Positions 29,262-39,036 are shown, counted from the stretch's first letter. The stretch is DNA of 64,000 nucleotides from Actinomycetota bacterium (GCA_014360685.1 JACIXB010000016.1:60263-124262), one strand, 5' to 3'. Program-made: numbers and translations. Notes: generated from the letters alone by a model not told the origin.

Positions 29262-31343
29262 ATGAAGCTCATCATCACGGAGAAGAACACCACGGCGCGG
29301 CGCATCTCCACCATCCTCTCGGACGGAAAGGCGCGCCCCCTCTCCTCTTCCCGCAACCCGGTGTACGCCTTCCGCATGAACGGGGAGGAGGTGCACTGCC
29401 TGGGGCTCAAGGGCCACATCCTCAAGGTGGATTTCCCCCCGCAGTACCAGCAGTGGCAGGAGGTGGAGCCCCGGGAGCTCATCCGGGCGGACATCGTCAA
29501 GGTCCCCACCAGCAAGACCCTGGTGCGGGCGGTGCAGAGCGAGGCCCGTAAGGCGGACGAGGTTATCATCGCCACCGACTTCGACCGGGAGGGCGAGCTC
29601 ATCGGCGTGGATGCCATAAACATCATCCGGGAGGTGCGGCCGGACATAAAGGTCAAGAGGGCGCGCTTCTCCGCCCTCACCCCCTCGGAGATCAAGAGGG
29701 TGTTCGCCCACCTGGAGGAGCCCTACTACAACCTGGCCTCGGCGGGCGAGGCCCGCCAGGACATCGACCTCATCTGGGGGGCCAGCCTGACCCGCTTCAT
29801 CAGCCTGGCCTCCACCCGACTTGGAAAGAACTTCCTTTCCGTGGGCAGGGTCCAGAGCCCCACCCTCGCCCTCATCGTGGACCGCGAGAAGGAGCGCAAG
29901 GAGTTCGTCCCCACCCCCTTCTGGACCCTCAAGATAGAATGCCGCAAGGAGGGGGAGACCTTCCAGGCCCTCCACGCCAGGGAGCGTTTCCCCACCCTCG
30001 AGGAGGCCGAGGAGGCCCACTCCCGCCTGGAGGGGAAGGCCGTGGTCCGCGAGGTGAAGGCCACCGAGAGGTCCGTCAAGCCTCCCATCCCCTTCAACAC
30101 CACCGGGCTCCTCACCGCGGCGGCCTCCCTGGGTTTCCCGGCGGCCAAGGCCATGAACATCGCCGAGAACCTGTACATGAACGGTTACATAAGCTATCCC
30201 CGCGTGGACAACACCGTCTACCCGCCCTCCCTGGACCTCAGGGGCATACTGCGGGAGCTCTCCAAGAGTTCCGCCTTGCGAGAGCCGGCGGGGGAGCTCC
30301 TGGCCAGGAAGAAATTGGTACCCACGCGGGGAAGCAGGCAGTCCACCGACCACCCTCCCATCCACCCCACGGCGGCCGCCTCCCCCGGCGACCTCTCCCC
30401 CCAGGAGTGGAAGATATACGAGCTGGTGGCCAGGCGCTTCATGGCCACCCTGGCCGGCGCGGCCCGGGTGCTCTCGGTGCGCGCCGACCTCACCTGCGGC
30501 CCGGAGCCCTTCGTGGCCCGGGGGTCGCGCACCGTGGAGGAGGGGTGGTACCGCTTCTATCCCTACGGGAGGAAGAAGGAGGTGGACCTGCCCCACCTGG
30601 AGGCGGGCGACGAGGTGGAGGTGGCCGACGCCCCGCCGCCCAAGAGGGGGGAGACGCAGCCCCCGCCTCGTTACACACAAGGCAAGCTCATCGAGAAGAT
30701 GGAGGAGCTGGGGCTGGGCACCAAGTCCACCCGCCACGCCATCATCGAGAGCCTCTACGAGAGGGGCTACATCTACGGGGATCCCATAGCCCCCACGGAG
30801 ACGGGTATCGCCGTGGCCGAGGCCCTGCGCAAGTTCGCCGGGGTCATCTCCTCCCCGGAGATGACCGCCGCCCTGGAGAGGGACATGGACGCCATCGTGG
30901 AGGGCGCCGAAACGCGCCGGGAGGTGGTGGACAAGTCCCGGGAGATGCTGGAGGAGGTCATGCGCCTCCTCGAGAGCAGCCGCTCGCAGGTGGCGGCGGA
31001 GATCCGCAACGGCATCCGGGAGGACCGCGTGCTGGGCACCTGCCCGGAATGCGGTTCCCCCTTGAGGGTCATCCGGGCCAGGAAGAGCAAGAAGAGGTTC
31101 GTGGGCTGCAGCAATTACCCGCAATGCACGGTGACCTATCCCCTTCCCCAGAACGGCAACCTGGTGCCCGCGGACGAGGTGTGCCCGGAATGCGGTTCGC
31201 CGAAGGTGAGGATGGTGAGCCGGGGAAGGAAACCCTGGACCTTCTGCCTGGACCCCTCCTGCCCCACCAAGAGCCGGGAAAACCCCGCGGATGACCGGAA
31301 CCCTCCGCCCGGGGGAGAGGGCCATCCCGGCGAGGGGTCATAG
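29262..31343 (+). CDS. topA: DNA topoisomerase I, archaeal-type (type IA)
   Basis: A 693-residue type IA topoisomerase. The TOPRIM domain starts MKLIITEKNTTARRI and includes ATDFDREGELIG; the active-site Tyr is in YISYPRVDNTVYP. Two C-terminal four-Cys zinc ribbons begin CPECGSPLRVI and CPECGSPKVRM. The N-terminus and spacing fit the archaeal TopA subfamily rather than E. coli-type bacterial TopA (MGKALVIVESP). ATG 29262 has GGGGAGAGGCGG before it; upstream in-frame starts are not credible. The enzyme relaxes negative supercoils. It lies upstream of tmk-holB, as in many Gram-positive bacteria, but separated by TCA-cycle genes. Confidence 0.92.
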   Translation: MKLIITEKNTTARRISTILSDGKARPLSSSRNPVYAFRMNGEEVHCLGLKGHILKVDFPPQYQQWQEVEPRELIRADIVKVPTSKTLVRAVQSEARKADEVIIATDFDREGELIGVDAINIIREVRPDIKVKRARFSALTPSEIKRVFAHLEEPYYNLASAGEARQDIDLIWGASLTRFISLASTRLGKNFLSVGRVQSPTLALIVDREKERKEFVPTPFWTLKIECRKEGETFQALHARERFPTLEEAEEAHSRLEGKAVVREVKATERSVKPPIPFNTTGLLTAAASLGFPAAKAMNIAENLYMNGYISYPRVDNTVYPPSLDLRGILRELSKSSALREPAGELLARKKLVPTRGSRQSTDHPPIHPTAAASPGDLSPQEWKIYELVARRFMATLAGAARVLSVRADLTCGPEPFVARGSRTVEEGWYRFYPYGRKKEVDLPHLEAGDEVEVADAPPPKRGETQPPPRYTQGKLIEKMEELGLGTKSTRHAIIESLYERGYIYGDPIAPTETGIAVAEALRKFAGVISSPEMTAALERDMDAIVEGAETRREVVDKSREMLEEVMRLLESSRSQVAAEIRNGIREDRVLGTCPECGSPLRVIRARKSKKRFVGCSNYPQCTVTYPLPQNGNLVPADEVCPECGSPKVRMVSRGRKPWTFCLDPSCPTKSRENPADDRNPPPGGEGHPGEGS

Positions 31344-31630
31344 GGGCCGTAAGGCCTCCCGGCCGTACGGGGGATGGCGGCCGAGGGCGGGGCCCAGCCC
31401 TATTCCCGGCGCGCCGCGCCGGCGGGCGGATTCAGCCGCGGAAGCCGTTTCCCCACCATTTTTTCCCGAATGCCTGGCCGGGACAGGGCACCGGTGTCCG
31501 GGGACCGGGAGGGGGAGGGCCTGTCCCGCGCGTCCACTCCCGGCGGCCTGGAGCGGGCCGCGGTTTGCGCCCCCGGACCGCTTATAGGAAAATAACGCCA
31601 TGGCCGGCGGAAGTTGAAGGAGGTCGAAAG

Positions 31631-32569
31631 ATGCGCAAGGTGACCGTGGTGGGGGCCGGCATGGTCGGCTCCACAGTTGCCATGCGGATAGCGGAATCCG
31701 GGCTGGCCGACGTGGCCCTCATCGACATCCAGGGGGACCTGGCGCGGGGCAAGGCCCTGGACATCTCCCAGGCCCTGCCATTGGCCGGTTCCTCCTCCAG
31801 CGTGGAGGGAGGGGAAGATTACCGGTTGGCCGAGGGAAGCGAGGTGGTGGTGGTGACCGCGGGTTTCCCCCGGCAGCCGGGGATGTCCAGGGCGGATCTC
31901 ATGGGGAGGAACGCGGAGGTGGTTAGAAAAGTGGTGGAATCGGCCGCCGCCGCCGCCCCGGAGAGCGTGATCATCATGGTCACCAATCCCCTGGACGAGA
32001 TGTCCTACCTGGCCTGGAGGGTCACCGGGTGGGACCGGCACCGGGTAATGGGCATGGCCGGCCTCCTGGACGGCTCCCGCCTGGCCTTCCTCGCCGCCCG
32101 GGAAGTGGGGGCTCATCCCGCGCAGGTCCAACCCACGGTGCTGGGCAGCCACGGGGAGGCCATGCTCCCCCTGCCCCGCTTCACCACCGTGGCCGGGGTC
32201 CCCCTGGACCAACTGCTCCCGCCGCGGAAAGTCCAGGAGCTCTGTGAGAGGACCCGGGAGGGAGGGGCGGAGATCGTCTCCCTCCTGAAGACGGGAAGCG
32301 CCTACTACGCCCCTTCCGCCTGCGCGGCCCGCATGGTGGAGGCCGTCCTCCGCGACGAGGAATACCTGGTGACGGCCAGCGTCCTCCTGGACGGCGAATA
32401 CGGCCTGAAGGGCGTCTTCATGGGGGTCCCCGTGGTGCTGGGCGCCGGGGGCTGGAAAAGGGTGGTGGAGCTGCCCCTGAACGGGGAAGAGCTCAGGGCC
32501 CTCGAGGAGTGCGCCCGCCTCATTGGCGGCAGGATGGAGGAACTGGATGGGTGGCTGGCGCGTTCTTGA
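31631..32569 (+). CDS. mdh: Malate dehydrogenase (NAD-dependent, LDH/MDH family)
   Basis: A 312-residue LDH-like malate dehydrogenase. NAD-binding motif GAGMVG at residues 8-13; R81 and R87 in GFPRQPGMSR bind the dicarboxylate (an Arg at the first position distinguishes MDH from LDH); D148 and R150 in GLLDGSR; catalytic H174 in LGSHGEAM, with Glu where family members usually have Asp. GAAGGAGGTCG is an excellent ribosome-binding site for ATG 31631. The fumarase alpha gene overlaps its end by 23 nt, so malate-fumarate interconversion enzymes are co-translated. Confidence 0.93.
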   Translation: MRKVTVVGAGMVGSTVAMRIAESGLADVALIDIQGDLARGKALDISQALPLAGSSSSVEGGEDYRLAEGSEVVVVTAGFPRQPGMSRADLMGRNAEVVRKVVESAAAAAPESVIIMVTNPLDEMSYLAWRVTGWDRHRVMGMAGLLDGSRLAFLAAREVGAHPAQVQPTVLGSHGEAMLPLPRFTTVAGVPLDQLLPPRKVQELCERTREGGAEIVSLLKTGSAYYAPSACAARMVEAVLRDEEYLVTASVLLDGEYGLKGVFMGVPVVLGAGGWKRVVELPLNGEELRALEECARLIGGRMEELDGWLARS

Positions 32570-33401
32570 GCTTTCGCGGATCACCGAGGCGGTGGAGGAG
32601 CTGGCGGTCAAGGCCTCCCTGGAGCTTCCCCCGGACGTGGAGAAGGCCCTCGCGAAGGCCAGGGAACGGGAATCCTCCCCCCGGGGAAGGTACGCCCTGG
32701 ACATGATCCTGGAGAACGCCGAGGTGGCCCGCAGGGAGGGACTGCCCCTCTGCCAGGACACGGGGATGTTCCACCTCTACGTGGACCTGGGGGAGGGGGT
32801 GGCCCTGCCATCCGGCTTCCGCTCCGCGGTGGACGAGGGGATGCGCCGAGCCACGCGCAGGGTGCCCCTGCGTTCCTCCATGGTGGATTTTCCCCTCGGG
32901 GAGCGACGCAACCGGGGCGATAACACCCCGGTCCACGTGCACGTCGGCCGGGGCGGGCCCGAGGGAGGGGCGCGCCTCACCCTCCTGGCCAAGGGCGGGG
33001 GAAGCGAGAACGCCACCCGCCTCTTCATGCTCCTTCCCGGGGAGGGCGAGGGCGGGGTTCGCCGGGCGGTCCTGGAGACGGTGCGGGCCAAGGGGGCACA
33101 GGCCTGCCCTCCCCTGGTGGTCTGCGCGGGGGCGGGAGGAGACGCCGAGGAGGCCCTGGAACTGGCCCTGCGGGGCCTGCTCCGACCCGTGGGTGAGAGG
33201 CATCCCCGCGAACCTTTGGCCCGCCTGGAGGAGGAGCTCCTGGAGGAGGTGAACGCCACGGGCATCGGGGCCGCCGGCCTGGGCGGGGATACGACGGCCC
33301 TTGACGTCCACCTGGAAGAAGCTCCCACCCACATCGCCTGCCTCCCGGTGGGGGTGGTCCTGGGGTGCCACGCGCTGCGGCGCAGCACCCTCCTGCTCTG
33401 A
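32547..33401 (+). CDS. Class I fumarate hydratase, alpha subunit
   Basis: A 284-residue [4Fe-4S] fumarase/tartrate dehydratase alpha subunit. Cysteines in PLCQDTGM (C69), ACPPLVV and LGCHALRR match the three expected cluster ligands; GGGSEN is the conserved loop. It hydrates fumarate to malate together with the beta subunit encoded at 35128. ATG 32547 lies inside the end of mdh, 7 nt after GGAGG. An MFS transporter gene separates the two fumarase subunits, which is unusual. Confidence 0.88.
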   Translation: MGGWRVLELSRITEAVEELAVKASLELPPDVEKALAKARERESSPRGRYALDMILENAEVARREGLPLCQDTGMFHLYVDLGEGVALPSGFRSAVDEGMRRATRRVPLRSSMVDFPLGERRNRGDNTPVHVHVGRGGPEGGARLTLLAKGGGSENATRLFMLLPGEGEGGVRRAVLETVRAKGAQACPPLVVCAGAGGDAEEALELALRGLLRPVGERHPREPLARLEEELLEEVNATGIGAAGLGGDTTALDVHLEEAPTHIACLPVGVVLGCHALRRSTLLL

Positions 33402-33418
33402 GCCGGCGGAGACGGGAT

Positions 33419-35044
33419 ATGGAGAAGGATACCGGGGAGAGCTGCACCGATTACCGCCCGGGGAGTTTCCGGCGCACGGAGGACGACCTACAGATAAAGC
33501 CGACCGCCTACCGGGGCCTCCTGCGCAACCGTGATTTCCTCTTCCTGTGGCTGGGCCAGATGATCTCCGCCGTGGGGGACTGGATAATCGTGGCCGTGCT
33601 CTTCGCCTACGTGGACCAGATATCCGGCGGGCGCAGCTACGCCATAAGCCTCATGATGCTCTCCAAGTTCCTGCCCGCCGTACTCCTGGGGTTCCTGGCC
33701 GGGGTGATCATCGACCGCCTGGACCGCAAGTCCACCCTCATCCTCTGCGACTTCGCCCGCGCCGCCCTGGTGGTCCTGCTGCCCTTCGCCGGCAACCTCC
33801 TCTTCATCTGCCTGCTGGTCTTCGCCATCGAGACCTTCACCATCATCTACGGGCCGGCCAAGGACGCCAGCATCCCCGACCTGGTGGAGCCGGAACAGCT
33901 CACCACCGCCAACTCCATGAACATGCTCACCCTCTATGCCTCCATGGCCTTCGGGACGGCCATCGCCGGGAGCATCATAGGGTTCATCTCCTGGCTGGGG
34001 AGGATCAACCCCGGGTTCATGGGCAAGATAGATCCCAACAAGGCGGCCTTCTTCATCGACTCCCTGACCTTCCTGGCCTCCGCCTGGCTCATCTACCACA
34101 TCGCCTTCAAGAAGATCCCACGCGATGAGCGGGTGAAGATGACCTCCGGGCAGGTGAGGGAGGACTTCCGGGAGGGTTTCCGCTACCTGTGGGGAGGGAA
34201 CCTCACGCGCACCGTGCTCCTCCTCACCCTGGCCTGTTTCCTGGGGGGAGGGACCATCTACGTGCTCACGGTGAGCTTCGTGCGCTACGTGCTGGGGGGA
34301 AGCGGGTCCACCTTCATGTACATCTTGACCACACTGCTTTTCGGGATAATGGGCGGCTCGCTTCTGGCCGGGGTGCTCCGGAACCGGGTGCGCAAGGAAA
34401 GGGTGCTGGGACTGGCCATCTCCGGTTTCGGGGCCGGGGTGGTCCTCTTCTCCCTGGTCACCGTGACCTGGATATCCTTCCTGGTGGCCTTCCTGGGCGG
34501 GATCTTCATGGGATACGCCATCGTGGGCATGGTCACCCTCCTTCACGAGAGGCTGGACGAGGAGTACCGGGGCAGGGCCTTCGCCACCATCCAGGTGATC
34601 ATGCGGGCCTCCATATTCGTGTCCATCATGTTGGCCGGTCCCCTGGCGGACCTGATAACCGGGCTGGGACGCAAGCTGGGCCTGAGACCCCTCTCCCTCT
34701 GGCTGGTCCGGCTGGGTGGTTCATACCAGGGGGAGATAGACGGCAGGTACGCGGATTTCCGCTATCTCCTCAACGGACCCCAGATCATACTGCTCATCGG
34801 GGGCGTGGTGATCCTGACGGCCGGGCTGTACGGGCAGCGTTCCTTCCACCGCTGTTTCGCCGGGGAGTGGACTGGTAATATATTCCATAGGATGGGGCAA
34901 CACGGGGAGGGGGACTTGAACCGTGCTCGCCCGGGGGAGGACGCGGAGGGGCTTCCGGTCCCCCACCCCGGGGCCGGTGAGGAAGCGGCCGGGCTCGACC
35001 CTGGATTGGAAAAACATCCCAAAGATGAAAGGGACCGGGGTTGA
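33419..35044 (+). CDS. MFS transporter (MFS_3/EntS-like exporter)
   Basis: A 541-residue protein with about 12 membrane helices. After a 45-residue hydrophilic N-terminus comes LLRNRDFLFLWLGQMISAVGDW, typical of the MFS_3 subgroup (enterobactin exporter and macrolide efflux relatives). DRLDRKS is the loop 2-3 MFS signature. The C-terminal 70 residues are hydrophilic and poorly conserved. It begins 17 nt after fumarase alpha and is followed 83 nt later by fumarase beta, so it is probably cotranscribed; export of a dicarboxylate is only a guess from context. Confidence 0.83.
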   Translation: MEKDTGESCTDYRPGSFRRTEDDLQIKPTAYRGLLRNRDFLFLWLGQMISAVGDWIIVAVLFAYVDQISGGRSYAISLMMLSKFLPAVLLGFLAGVIIDRLDRKSTLILCDFARAALVVLLPFAGNLLFICLLVFAIETFTIIYGPAKDASIPDLVEPEQLTTANSMNMLTLYASMAFGTAIAGSIIGFISWLGRINPGFMGKIDPNKAAFFIDSLTFLASAWLIYHIAFKKIPRDERVKMTSGQVREDFREGFRYLWGGNLTRTVLLLTLACFLGGGTIYVLTVSFVRYVLGGSGSTFMYILTTLLFGIMGGSLLAGVLRNRVRKERVLGLAISGFGAGVVLFSLVTVTWISFLVAFLGGIFMGYAIVGMVTLLHERLDEEYRGRAFATIQVIMRASIFVSIMLAGPLADLITGLGRKLGLRPLSLWLVRLGGSYQGEIDGRYADFRYLLNGPQIILLIGGVVILTAGLYGQRSFHRCFAGEWTGNIFHRMGQHGEGDLNRARPGEDAEGLPVPHPGAGEEAAGLDPGLEKHPKDERDRG

Positions 35045-35127
35045 ACGGGGTCGCGGGAGCCGGGGCGGGAACAATAGGGCCGATCCCGCGATCACCCCGG
35101 ATTTACGGTGAAGCGAGGTGAAAGGCG

Positions 35128-35679
35128 ATGATAGACGGCGGGGAGATAAAGGTGACCACTCCCCTCTCCCTGGAGTTCCGGGAGAGGGCCTCGGCCGGGG
35201 ATCGCCTGCTTATAACCGGGAGGCTCGTCACCGCCCGCGACCAGGCCCATCGCAGGTTGGTGGAAGCCCTGGAAAAGGGAGAACGGCTGCCCTTGGAGCT
35301 CAAGGGGGAGATAATCTATTACGCCGGTCCCACCCCGGCTCCCCCGGGCAAGGCCGCCGGTTCCGTGGGGCCCACCACTTCCTCCCGCATGGATCCCTAC
35401 ACGCCGCGCCTGGCCGCGGAGGGCATCGCCGCCTGCATCGGCAAGGGGCCCCGTTCCCCGGAGGCCAAGCGGGCCTTGGCGGAGAACGGCGTGCTCTACC
35501 TGGTGGGCATCGGGGGAGCCGCGGCCTTGCTGGGTTCCCGGGTCCGGGCCTTACGCCTCCTGGCTTACGAGGACCTGGGGCCGGAGGCCGTCTACGAGCT
35601 GGAGGTGGAGGACTTCCCGGTCCTCGTGGCTTACGACCTCAAGGGAGGCGACGTCTTCGCCCACTTGGCCCGGTGGTGA
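35128..35679 (+). CDS. Class I fumarate hydratase, beta subunit
   Basis: A 183-residue protein matching the C-terminal Fe-S hydro-lyase domain of class I fumarases. TARDQAHRRL carries the family's RDxAH motif, and GPTTSSRMDPYTPRL and CIGKG are conserved active-site segments. It completes the enzyme with the alpha subunit at 32547. ATG 35128 follows GCGAGGTGAAAGG. Length is normal for free-standing beta subunits. The 228-bp gap downstream holds no gene. Confidence 0.9.
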   Translation: MIDGGEIKVTTPLSLEFRERASAGDRLLITGRLVTARDQAHRRLVEALEKGERLPLELKGEIIYYAGPTPAPPGKAAGSVGPTTSSRMDPYTPRLAAEGIAACIGKGPRSPEAKRALAENGVLYLVGIGGAAALLGSRVRALRLLAYEDLGPEAVYELEVEDFPVLVAYDLKGGDVFAHLARW

Positions 35680-35907
35680 GGCGGGCCGGGGCCTCAGCGT
35701 TCCCGGAGGGGTATACGGGTTTCCCCGGCCATGGACGGCGCCGGGTGCCGGGGGACGAGGGTTCAGGGCTCACCCAGCGGTTCCGCGTCTCAGCGGGGAG
35801 GGCTTACCATCCGCTTAGGAGGAAACGGCCTAGGTTGACGGTGGACGGGAACCGCCGCGGGGGATAAACTTTTCCCTTGACGGGACGGCGCGGAGGAAAG
35901 GAAGGAG

Positions 35908-36567
35908 ATGAGCAACAGGCAGTTTACGAGGACAACGGGAAAGAGAAAGGGCGTCCTCATCACCTTCGAGGGCGTGGAGGGTTCGGGGAAGACCACCCAG
36001 ATGAACATGCTCCACGCCCACCTCATCCGCATGAACGTGGACGTGGTGGCCACCCATGAGCCGGGAGGAACCAGGCTGGGCGAGGAGATACGGCGTATCC
36101 TCCTGAATCCTTCCTTCCGGGAGATGCATCCCCTCACGGAGACGGTACTCTACGCCGCCGACCGTGCCCAGCACGTTTACGAGGTCATCAAGCCGGCCCT
36201 GGAGGCGGGGAAGGTGGTCCTATGCGATCGCTACCTGGATTCCTCCCTTGCCTACCAGGGGGTGGCCAGGAGAGTGGGGCTGGAAGGGGTGCGTAACCTG
36301 AACGAGTGGATCACCGACGATCTCTATCCCGACCTGACCTTTCTTCTGGAGATACCCTTCCGGGTGGGGCTGAAGAGGTTGGAAGAGCGCAACAAGGCCA
36401 TGGACAGGATGGAGGGGCAGCCGGAATCCTTTCACCAGCAGGTGCAGGAGGCGTACCGTACCCTGGCCAAGTTCTTCCCCAGCCGATACGTGGTGCTCAA
36501 CGGGGCGGACAAGCCGGAGAACATCCATCACCGGGTGATGGAGGAGGTAATGAAGCTCCTGGCCTGA
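35908..36567 (+). CDS. tmk: Thymidylate kinase
   Basis: A 219-residue dTMP kinase that makes dTDP for DNA synthesis. P-loop EGVEGSGKTTQ at residues 21-31, DR(Y) motif CDRYLDSSLAYQG, and a lid with RNKAMDRME. The first 14 residues (basic, MSNRQFTRTTGKRKG) extend beyond the usual start; GAAAGGAAGGAG precedes ATG 35908. It heads the conserved tmk-holB-ricT order. A GC hairpin without a T-run lies just after its stop. Confidence 0.93.
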   Translation: MSNRQFTRTTGKRKGVLITFEGVEGSGKTTQMNMLHAHLIRMNVDVVATHEPGGTRLGEEIRRILLNPSFREMHPLTETVLYAADRAQHVYEVIKPALEAGKVVLCDRYLDSSLAYQGVARRVGLEGVRNLNEWITDDLYPDLTFLLEIPFRVGLKRLEERNKAMDRMEGQPESFHQQVQEAYRTLAKFFPSRYVVLNGADKPENIHHRVMEEVMKLLA

Positions 36568-36725
36568 GATTCCCGCGGGGATGCCGCGGGAGCCTGAAAC
36601 CCTCGTGCGGACGCGCTTTTCACTTCCCTTCCCCGCGCTCTTAGGCGATAAGCCTTGGGGGGTTACCCTCCCCTCGCCGCCCCGTCCCTCGCTCGGGGAG
36701 GGGGATGAGACATGGAGGTGAGTAA

Positions 36726-37868
36726 TTGGCCCAGGGCGGCGCGTGCAGCTGGGAGGACATATTCGGGCAGGAGGTGGCCGTGGAACACCTCCGCTCCATG
36801 CTGCGCCGGGGAGACGTACCCCATGCCCTGCTCTTCACCGGCCCGCGCGGCGTGGGGAAGTTCACCACCGCCCTGGTGGTGGCCGCGGCCCTCCTCTGCC
36901 CTACCGGGGAAGCTGACGGCTGTCCCTCCTGCCGGAAAGCGGCGGCCAGGGTGCACCCCGATTTGCACATTGTGGAGCCGGAGGGGATGAGCATCAGGGT
37001 GGAGAGGATAAGGGAGCTGGAGGGCCTCCTAAGCCGCAAGGCCGTGGAGGGGCGGGGCCGGGTGGTGGTGGTGGACGAGGCGCAGTCCATGACCGCGGAA
37101 GCGGCCAACGCCTTTCTCAAGACCCTGGAGGAGCCCCACCCGGAAACCTACATCATCCTGGTCTCCGAGAGCCGGGAGAACCTTCTCCCCACCGTGGTCT
37201 CCCGCTGTCGGGAAGTACGCTTCGCCTCCATCGGCACCGGGGAGCTGGAGGAATATCTGGTGAACAGAGAGGGCTTGGCCCCGGGGGAAGCGCGGTCCCT
37301 GGCGCGGCGGTCGGGAGGGATTTTCGGCCGCGCCGTTCTCTGGGCGCGTTACCCGGAAGCGGCCGCCTACTGGAGGAAGGGCGTGGAATGCGCCGCCCTC
37401 ATGCGCCGCCTCACCCTGCGCGAGGCGCTGGCCAAGGTGGAGTCGTGCCGCCGCGAACTTCACGAGCTCAGGCTCGAGGGCGGGGGGGAGAGCGTGGAGG
37501 CCTACCTCTCCGCGCTGGACAAGAAGAGCGCGGAGCGCCTGCGCAAGCGCCGGGAGGAGGAGGCTTCCCGCCGCGACAAAAGGGCCAGGCGCCTGGCCGC
37601 CCATGACTTCCTCGATGGCATGGCCTCTTTTTACCGGGATATAATGCTCTTGATCCTGGTGGGGGAGGAGGGGGGAGAGGTGGGGGATACCCTGCTCCTC
37701 AACCCGGAGTGGAGGAAGGAACTGGCAAGGGAAGCCCGACACCTCGACGCCCGGGGAGTGCGCGGGTGCCTGGAAAGGCTGCAGGAGGCGGGCAGGGCGC
37801 TGGACGCCAACGTGGACGAGGAATTGCTCTTCTCCCACCTGGTCTTGGAACTGAGAAGCAGATGCTGA
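36726..37868 (+). CDS. holB: DNA polymerase III delta' subunit
   Basis: A 380-residue AAA+ clamp-loader subunit. GPRGVGKFTTA (residues 39-49) is a P-loop with its lysine; Cys residues at 58, 66 and 69 (CPTGEADGCPSC) form the zinc module; VVVDEAQSM is the Walker B region and VVSRCR holds the SRC arginine-finger motif. It starts at TTG 36726 with GGAGGTGA 5 nt upstream; an ATG at 36712 is in another frame. The C-terminal 150 residues are a helical collar domain. It precedes ricT as in many bacteria. Confidence 0.87.
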   Translation: MAQGGACSWEDIFGQEVAVEHLRSMLRRGDVPHALLFTGPRGVGKFTTALVVAAALLCPTGEADGCPSCRKAAARVHPDLHIVEPEGMSIRVERIRELEGLLSRKAVEGRGRVVVVDEAQSMTAEAANAFLKTLEEPHPETYIILVSESRENLLPTVVSRCREVRFASIGTGELEEYLVNREGLAPGEARSLARRSGGIFGRAVLWARYPEAAAYWRKGVECAALMRRLTLREALAKVESCRRELHELRLEGGGESVEAYLSALDKKSAERLRKRREEEASRRDKRARRLAAHDFLDGMASFYRDIMLLILVGEEGGEVGDTLLLNPEWRKELAREARHLDARGVRGCLERLQEAGRALDANVDEELLFSHLVLELRSRC

Positions 37869-38036
37869 TCCCCGCGGGGGCCGGGAGGGGAGACTTCCGG
37901 GCAACCAGGGTCCCGGTTCACGGGCCATCGCGGGAGCGAAAGGGTCCGGAGGCCGGGGAAAGGATGGAGGATTGTGGTCCAAGTTTGGCCTCCGCCTCGC
38001 GCCGACGGCCTCGAGGCGGATGCCGGGAGGTAGAGA

Positions 38037-38912
38037 ATGGCCACGGTAGTGGGAGTGGTTTTCAGGAAGGACGGGAAAGTCCATTACTACGATCCCGACC
38101 GGCTGTCCCTCCGCGTGGGGGACGAGGTCATGGTGCCCACGCCCAAGGGCCCGGAATTCGCGGTGGTGGTGGTCCCTCCCCGGGAGATACCCGACCCCGG
38201 GAATTCCCGGCAGTTGCGCAAGGTCATCAGGCGGGCCACGGACCGGGACCGCCAGCAGAAGGAGCGCAATGAGTTCCGCCGGGACCGCGCCTGGCGCAAG
38301 TGCCTGGAGCTCATCGCCAAGCACCAACTGCCCATGAAGCTGGTGGACATGGACTACGCCTTCGACGGCAGCTCCATAACCTTCTACTTCACCGCCGAGG
38401 GGCGGGTGGATTTCCGGGCCCTGGTGCGCGACCTGGCCTCAACCCTGAAGACGCGCATCGAGCTGCGGCAGATAGGGGTACGCGACGAGGCTAAGATGAT
38501 CGGGGGCCTGGGGCCCTGCGGCCGGCCCCTGTGTTGCGCCACCTTCCTGACTTCCTTCCACCCCATTTCCATCCGCATGGCCAAGGAACAGCACCTGCCC
38601 CTCAACCCGGCGAAGATATCCGGGATATGCGGCCGCCTTATGTGCTGCCTCCACTACGAGCAGGACGCCTACCGCCGCTTCCTCCGCTGGGTGCCGGCGG
38701 TGGGCGAAGAAGTGGAGACGGAGAGGGGAAAGGCCAGGGTGGCCGCCCACGACGTCCTCCACGAGAGGGTGGTCCTGGAACTGGAGGACGGGGAGAAATT
38801 CACCGTCCCGGCCACCTACTTCGGCCCTCCGCCCCAGGAGGTGGAGCCGGAGGAGGAAGAGGTGGAGGACGAGATCGTGGAGGACACCGACGAGGAATTG
38901 TCTCCGGGCTGA
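38037..38912 (+). CDS. ricT: RicT/YaaT, PSP1-domain protein
   Basis: A 291-residue PSP1-family protein related to B. subtilis RicT (YaaT), part of the Fe-S-containing Ric complex that promotes RNase Y-dependent mRNA processing. Conserved cysteine motifs GGLGPCGRPLCCATFL and SGICGRLMCCLHYE are intact. The tail is very acidic (VEPEEEEVEDEIVED). Location after holB is the standard context. The RicA and RicF partners are not in the window. Confidence 0.9.
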   Translation: MATVVGVVFRKDGKVHYYDPDRLSLRVGDEVMVPTPKGPEFAVVVVPPREIPDPGNSRQLRKVIRRATDRDRQQKERNEFRRDRAWRKCLELIAKHQLPMKLVDMDYAFDGSSITFYFTAEGRVDFRALVRDLASTLKTRIELRQIGVRDEAKMIGGLGPCGRPLCCATFLTSFHPISIRMAKEQHLPLNPAKISGICGRLMCCLHYEQDAYRRFLRWVPAVGEEVETERGKARVAAHDVLHERVVLELEDGEKFTVPATYFGPPPQEVEPEEEEVEDEIVEDTDEELSPG

Positions 38913-39006
38913 GCCTCGCGCCCACCCCTTGCGGGTTCCGGGAAGCCTGCGGCATGCGGGGAGGAAGCGGGGCGTAGGAAAGTCCCAAAATACCCCCGAC
39001 CACTCG

Positions 39007-39036
39007 TCGACAAGCCAAACTTGCGTGTGCTATATA
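39007..39036 (+). promoter_or_regulatory. Candidate promoter of the por operon
   Basis: TCGACA (39007-39012, 5/6) is followed after 18 nt by TATATA (39031-39036, 5/6), 75 nt before the gamma subunit start. An overlapping TATATT lies 2 nt further on. Confidence 0.5.

Noticed and set aside
36571..36591. Terminator after tmk
   Set aside because: The CCCGCGG/CCGCGGG hairpin is real but has no following T-run, and holB follows closely on the same strand.
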